From: Stentor coeruleus
Lineage: Eukaryota > Ciliophora > Heterotrichea > Heterotrichida > Stentoridae
Direction: 5' to 3'
Assembly (NCBI GenBank): GCA_001970955.1
Contig: MPUH01000820.1
Location: forward strand, 1 to 33,202
Length of the DNA: 33,202 bases
Shown here: piece by piece, positions 28,882 through 33,202 of the stretch
How positions within the stretch are numbered: position 1 is the first letter of the stretch
How the letters are laid out: every line of letters begins with the position of its first letter
Program-made: the position numbers and the translations under genes
The notes under the pieces: generated by a model
Database searches by the model: none
What the model was told of the DNA's origin: nothing
Seen by the model: the letters and a program-made list of their open reading frames with translations, nothing else

Positions 28882-30058
28882 ATTATAAGTATGAGTAGGG
28901 CGTTTTGGATTTGAAGTTTGTGTTAGGATTGGATTTTTTTAGGGGAAAATACGCTTTTTTTAGGAAGTCCATGAAGTTGGGATATGGGGAATTTTATATG
29001 ATGTTTTTGTCTATTTTATTAAGGTGGATTTTTTGAAAATACAGTTAAATTTTAGGTCAAGGTTTTAATATATTTGAATTATAAAGTTTTAATTTTAGAT
29101 TTATGAAGAAAGATGTATTAGGGTGAAGAGTTTTTGATTTTATGGGAATAAAAGTGATTGTTTAAATATTTATAAAGATTTTTGGATACTGAACTAGATA
29201 GGAAAATATTAGTTTTGGAATATTAAAGTATTTTTAAAGAAATATTTTAAAGAGATCAAATAGATTTTAAGTATTATACATAACTTTATATAAGCTAATG
29301 AGGTTTAAATGTTTTTGAGTCAGTTTTATTCTTTTGTCAAATCCTAAAAAAACTAAGAGAATAATTGAGCATTTTTCTACAAAGTTAAAATGTGTTTAAT
29401 GATATAATATTTTTTACCTAATAAAAACATAAAAAATACTAAATCCTTAATGGGGTTAATAAAATTAATCTGAAATAATAATTATTGATATTAAAAATAT
29501 CACCTTCACACCTAAAAATTTAAAATCTCTATAACCAACCCCAGCTAAAGATATAAAATTTGCTCAATATCTTTAAAACATAAAATTCCATAATTTTCAT
29601 TGCAAATCATAACAGAATATAATATTTTACAACTCAGACCACTATATAAATATTTCATAAAATAAAACATATACTCAAAACATCATATTTTATTTAAAAA
29701 AAAACCAGTTTAATTTACTTATAAGTTGAAAAAAAACTTTTCATATCCAAAGCCTTAAAATTAGTTCACATAAACTACCAAAACCTTTCCTTAAAATCAT
29801 TTTTTCACAAAATTTCATTTCTACCACTAAAATCAGATTTACATTAAAATAAAGCATTTTCATAATAAACTCAGTGTTTCAAATAAAATTATTTTCCTAT
29901 TTCCAAAAATGATGTAAAAAAATAAATTCACGAATTGATAAAAGAATTCTTATAACACTTATAGATAAAATTATAACTTTTAACTAGATTTATTTTAATA
30001 ATCTCATTTAATTGTGTTGAATACATTTATTAAAAGCTTAAAATAATTAAGAATCAAA
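28882..30058. other. divergent intergenic region between PKA and PP2C
   Basis: This AT-rich gap of 1177 bases shows a composition switch on the plus strand: G-biased at 28882-29300 (28921-28980: 17 G, 4 C) and C-biased from about 29450 to 29900. It probably contains two promoters. No coding frame above noise is seen, and no named element can be supported. Confidence 0.6.
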
Positions 30059-31378
30059 ATGGAAAGGAGAAAAATGGTTGAAAAAGGTAGCAGGAAAACT
30101 TTTTTCAGTAAGCCTATCAAGCTTATAAAATGCGTATCAAACAATTCTATTCTTGAAACTTCTTGTGTGAAAAGAGATGGAAGTAAAAATTCGAAAATGC
30201 CCCAAAAAGGTATTCTTTATAGGCATATCTCGACCAAAGGCCAGAGTCTTTTAAACAAATTCCAAAACTCTTATTCACCAAACACTGATAATAAGCATAA
30301 TGAAACTTTACTTCCTCCTATAATGCATTTTAGCACAGAAAAAAGTTTATTACCTAAAATCCAAAAGCGTTCTCAAGTAATAGGCCGCCTTAACAAAGTT
30401 ATTATTAACCCCTTAAGGAAATTTGCATCAGGGAATTCTGATATATCAGCAGACTCAGCAATAGATAAAGATAATATCATAAACATTCAATTTGACTCAA
30501 GGACTTATAAAGGTTCCGATAAAGGTAGACCAAAACTAAAAAACCAAGATTGTTTATTCCATAAAAGTAGTTATCTTATAGAAGACTCTCATCTTTTTTC
30601 TATATGCGATGGCCATGGCCCAAATGGTTTTGAGGTTGCTTCTTTTATAAAATCCTCATTCCCTCTTAACCTTGAAAATTTATACTCCTTACAAGACCAT
30701 TCACAGACTCCAGAAACCAAAATTTTAAATTCATTTAAAGAAGCTTATCAGACAACTGAAATGATGCTTAGCCATACACCTTTAGATCTTGCAATGTCAG
30801 GGTCAACTTTTCTTAATATTTTTATCAGTGAACAAATGCTAATTTGCGCTAATGTTGGGGATTCAAGAGCAGTAATGGGTAGATTCGAAGGTGGGAAATT
30901 TAAGTCAATAGATTTAAGTAGTGATCATACACCTGGGGATATACATGAAAGGACAAGAATAGAAGATTTTGGGGGGATAATCGATTGTAGTAGAGGTAAT
31001 AATTATATAGACGATAAAGGAAACATGCATGGACCATTACGCATTTGGATCAAGAAAAATGAATACCCGGGGCTTGCTATGACTAGATCCTTAGGGGATT
31101 CTTTTGGTAAAACTGTTGGGGTCATAAGCACACCTGATGTAAAAGTTTATAACATCACCTGTTTAGATAGGTTTATTGTTATAGCTTCTGATGGGATATG
31201 GGAGTATTTGACTAGTAAAAAAGTTGTTAAAACTATAGGGAAATATTGGAAAAAAATGGACTTGGGTGGAGCTTGTGATGCTTTAGCTCAGAAAGCTCTT
31301 TATAAGTGGGAAAACTGTAGAGGATATGTAGATGATATAAGTTTCTATGTCATATTTTTTAAAAGAACCACTTTTTAG
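30059..31378 (+). CDS. PP2C-type (PPM) serine/threonine phosphatase
   Basis: The product has 439 residues. A basic, Ser-rich N-terminus of about 140 residues precedes the catalytic domain. Metal-binding and family motifs are present: Asp in KNQDCLF (164), DGHGPNG (184-190), SGSTFLNIF, CANVGDSRAV, SSDHTPG, GLAMTRSLGD, ASDGIWEYL and YVDDISFYVIFF. These make up the Mn/Mg-dependent PPM fold, so an active protein phosphatase is expected. N-terminal extensions in PP2C enzymes often set location; here no signal peptide or myristoylation start is seen. It may oppose kinases such as the PKA encoded on the opposite strand, but the sequence does not show this. The start is ATG at 30059 with A-rich context; another Met at residue 6 is possible. 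The stop is TAG. Confidence 0.95.
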   Translation: MERRKMVEKGSRKTFFSKPIKLIKCVSNNSILETSCVKRDGSKNSKMPQKGILYRHISTKGQSLLNKFQNSYSPNTDNKHNETLLPPIMHFSTEKSLLPKIQKRSQVIGRLNKVIINPLRKFASGNSDISADSAIDKDNIINIQFDSRTYKGSDKGRPKLKNQDCLFHKSSYLIEDSHLFSICDGHGPNGFEVASFIKSSFPLNLENLYSLQDHSQTPETKILNSFKEAYQTTEMMLSHTPLDLAMSGSTFLNIFISEQMLICANVGDSRAVMGRFEGGKFKSIDLSSDHTPGDIHERTRIEDFGGIIDCSRGNNYIDDKGNMHGPLRIWIKKNEYPGLAMTRSLGDSFGKTVGVISTPDVKVYNITCLDRFIVIASDGIWEYLTSKKVVKTIGKYWKKMDLGGACDALAQKALYKWENCRGYVDDISFYVIFFKRTTF

Positions 31379-31617
31379 ATTAAGTTATAAATAAAATTGA
31401 TTCAAAGGAAATGGTTTAAGTATATATTTTATGATATTATAAGCATTTTATTAGAAGTATTAGATAATAATAAAACATAAATCTAATCTTTATCGATAAA
31501 ATTATATTATGATCTAAAAAAAATACCTATTTTTCAGTAAGTTTGAGAAGAAAATCATATAAATTATTAATAAATGATATTCTTTTATCATATGTTTATA
31601 ATATCTAACTTATTATA

Positions 31618-32886
31618 TTATTTCGAACCAAACTGTGAATTCCATTCTGTATAAAACTCTAGAGAACTAGGTGAAACACTTGGCCTTATAACATTTAAAG
31701 CAATTCTAAAGCTTTCAAAGGACATTTCTTGTATTATTCCTTTTTTTAAATCTTCATTTGTAGCTTTTCTTAATGGCTCCATTGCTGCTTCTTTACATAA
31801 AGCTGCGAGATCGCTTCCAGAGTATAAACGGGTTTGTTGAACTATTGTTTTTATGTTTGATTCTGATAAATTGTTGCTAACTTTGGATAATTGATGCTTA
31901 ATTAGGTCTTCTCGGGTATCTTCGTTTGGTAAGTCAATGTAGACACGTTTAGGAAAACGTCTTATTACTGCTTCATCAAGTTCTTGAGGACGATTTGTTG
32001 CGGCTATTAGAATAACGCGGTCATCTCCTGCACCTCTTACTCCATCCATTTGTACGAGGAATTCTGTTTTTACTCTTCTGGAAGCTTCATGCTCCCCTTG
32101 TCCTCTACTAGAAAGTATAGAGTCAACTTCATCAATAAACACCACCGACGGTTGTTTTCTTTTTGCAACAGTAAAAAGTGCTCTAACTAGTTTTTCAGCT
32201 TCTCCATACTACATATTCCATACAAACTTAGAAGTCAAACTACTTGCTGATATGCTAAAAAAACATGCCGATGACTGACTAGCAAGAGCTTTAGCCAATA
32301 AAGTTTTTCCAGTACCAGGTGGTCCAAATAGCAAAATTCCTTTAGGTGGAGCTCTAATACCAGTAAAAATATTCGGATACTGTGATGGTAATATAACAGC
32401 TTCATGTAACATAGCTTTAGCATTAGCTAATCCAGATATATCTTCCCATTTCATAGACTGTGAAGTATCAAGAATCTCAGTTTCAATCATAGCTTCTAAA
32501 GGATCATCACTAGGATTGCTTTTCTTAGATTTTTCTATAGGCTCATTTTGTGTTTGTTTGTTTATTTTTACTTGTGGAGATGATGATATGTATTGCGGTA
32601 TTTGAATATCAATAATAGGATGATGAAATATTTGAGATATAGGATCTGATGATGATTTTATAGGGTTTAATTGAGATTTACATTGTTCTGCTTGATTTAA
32701 TAAGTGGCTTATAAGGGTTTTTGTTTTTTGGATTTCATTTTGTTCGTTGATTTGTTTTAGGGATTCAAAGAGGATTTGGATTACTTCGTAAAATGTGTTT
32801 AGGGCTTTGTTGTATTCATATTGGGCTGATTTGGGGTTACATTTGAATTGTAGAGCTTGGTCGATTAGATCGTTCACAGATGCCAT
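31618..32886 (-). CDS. spastin-like microtubule-severing AAA ATPase (two exons)
   Basis: Exons are 32886-32224 and 32208-31618, joined over a 15-nt intron into 417 residues. Residues about 1-75 are helical and resemble an MIT domain; a polar linker with KSSSDPIS and [13 protein letters not shown] follows. The AAA domain has [16 protein letters not shown], Walker A GPPGTGKT (188-195), pore loop [18 protein letters not shown] (residues 216-233, Tyr/Phe aromatic), Walker B FIDEVDS (245-251), [44 protein letters not shown], and the C-terminal [20 protein letters not shown]. The combination of [26 protein letters not shown] and RRFPKRVYI points to spastin/fidgetin rather than VPS4 or katanin. Such proteins sever or extract tubulin in microtubules. 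No membrane hairpin is seen, as in the short spastin form. The start ATG is at 32886 and the stop is TAA. Confidence 0.92.
32209..32223 (-). other. 15-nt spliceosomal intron in the spastin-like gene
   Basis: On the sense strand the bases read GTATGGAATATGTAG, phase 0, with an in-frame TAG as its last codon. Removal joins LTSKF to YGEAEKLVR, restoring the aromatic pore loop of the AAA ring. Retention would stop translation straight after Walker A. An A lies at position 10. Confidence 0.95.
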
Positions 32887-33202
32887 TTATAATTTTTTTT
32901 TTTTGGGAAATTGATGAGATTTGGAGGGTATTGAGAGGGTTTTGGTTGATAAATTAAGTTTTGGGTAAGGAAAATTTTAAGAGAGTTTTTATCATATTTT
33001 TTGGAGTCGTGGGGATGAGATAATTTTTTGATTGGAAAGTTTTTTATTGATTATTGTTATTTGAAGTTAGAACACTATTGTTTGTTGTTTTATTAAAAAA
33101 TTAGATATTTTTCCTAATATAAAAAATTAAAGCTTTTAGCACTGTGTTCAGTAACTTAACACTTATATATATAGTAACCCTAAACAAATTTCTTTCTTCA
33201 TC
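32887..33202. other. 5' flank of the spastin-like gene, to the window edge
   Basis: This is non-coding. Bases 32887-33000 contain about 28 G and a single C on the plus strand, the most extreme skew seen. After about 33100 the bias weakens and some C appears, which could indicate another gene beyond the right edge. No frame, repeat array or telomere is present. Confidence 0.55.

Noticed and set aside
33170..33190. aaccctaaac near the right edge, telomere-like
   Set aside because: Only a single copy, with ordinary sequence around it; a telomere would show many tandem units.

Overview
This is a gene-dense, AT-rich protist nuclear locus. The best match is the macronuclear genome of a heterotrich ciliate, most probably Stentor coeruleus or a close relative. 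Three genes become complete only when a 15-nucleotide GT..AG intron is removed, a length characteristic of heterotrichs. The genetic code looks standard: conserved tryptophans in the kinase and phosphatase genes are TGG, and TAA, TAG and TGA all appear as terminators (12, 4 and 2 genes). This argues against ciliates that read UAA/UAG as Gln, and against Blepharisma, which reads UGA as Trp. Protein families and gene density agree: 7TM proteins, AGC kinases, PP2C, MORN, TPR, kinesin, and intergenic gaps from 16 bp to about 1.2 kb.

Layout: 1-243 is the 5' end of an unknown gene leaving the window on the left, followed by an assembly join (279-389) with a duplicated 55-mer around one N. From 616 to 9942 come a cAMP-receptor-like 7TM protein, a weak small ORF, a Ser/Pro-rich unknown, a protein with six tandem RING-like zinc modules, a short coiled-coil protein, a second polytopic membrane protein and a degenerate FYVE-like coiled-coil protein. 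From 10390 to 16255 lie a kinesin-1-like motor, a convergent MORN protein 16 bp away, a short disordered protein and an atypical Rab-like GTPase. From 17037 to 28881 lie an ankyrin-AGC kinase, a 1098-residue TPR protein, an Arb2/FAM172-like protein flanked by tandem repeats, an F-BAR-like/PH protein and a PKA catalytic subunit. A PP2C phosphatase and a spastin-like AAA ATPase close the window.

There is no operon and no single pathway. Loose themes are microtubules (kinesin, spastin), phosphorylation signalling (PKA, ankyrin-AGC kinase, PP2C, the 7TM proteins) and membrane traffic or shape (Rab-like, F-BAR/PH, FYVE-like).

The most unusual signals are a strand-composition pattern and a few proteins. 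On the sense strand, C exceeds G upstream of genes and G exceeds C downstream, with the sign flipping inside intergenic gaps. Two gaps break this pattern and may hide unannotated or decayed transcription units (about 8.2-8.7 kb and 13.7-14.1 kb). The proteins worth attention are the six-RING protein, the Arb2-like fold between two kinds of expanding acidic repeat, and the Rab-like GTPase without a C-terminal prenylation motif. No tRNA, rRNA, transposon or CRISPR array was recognised.
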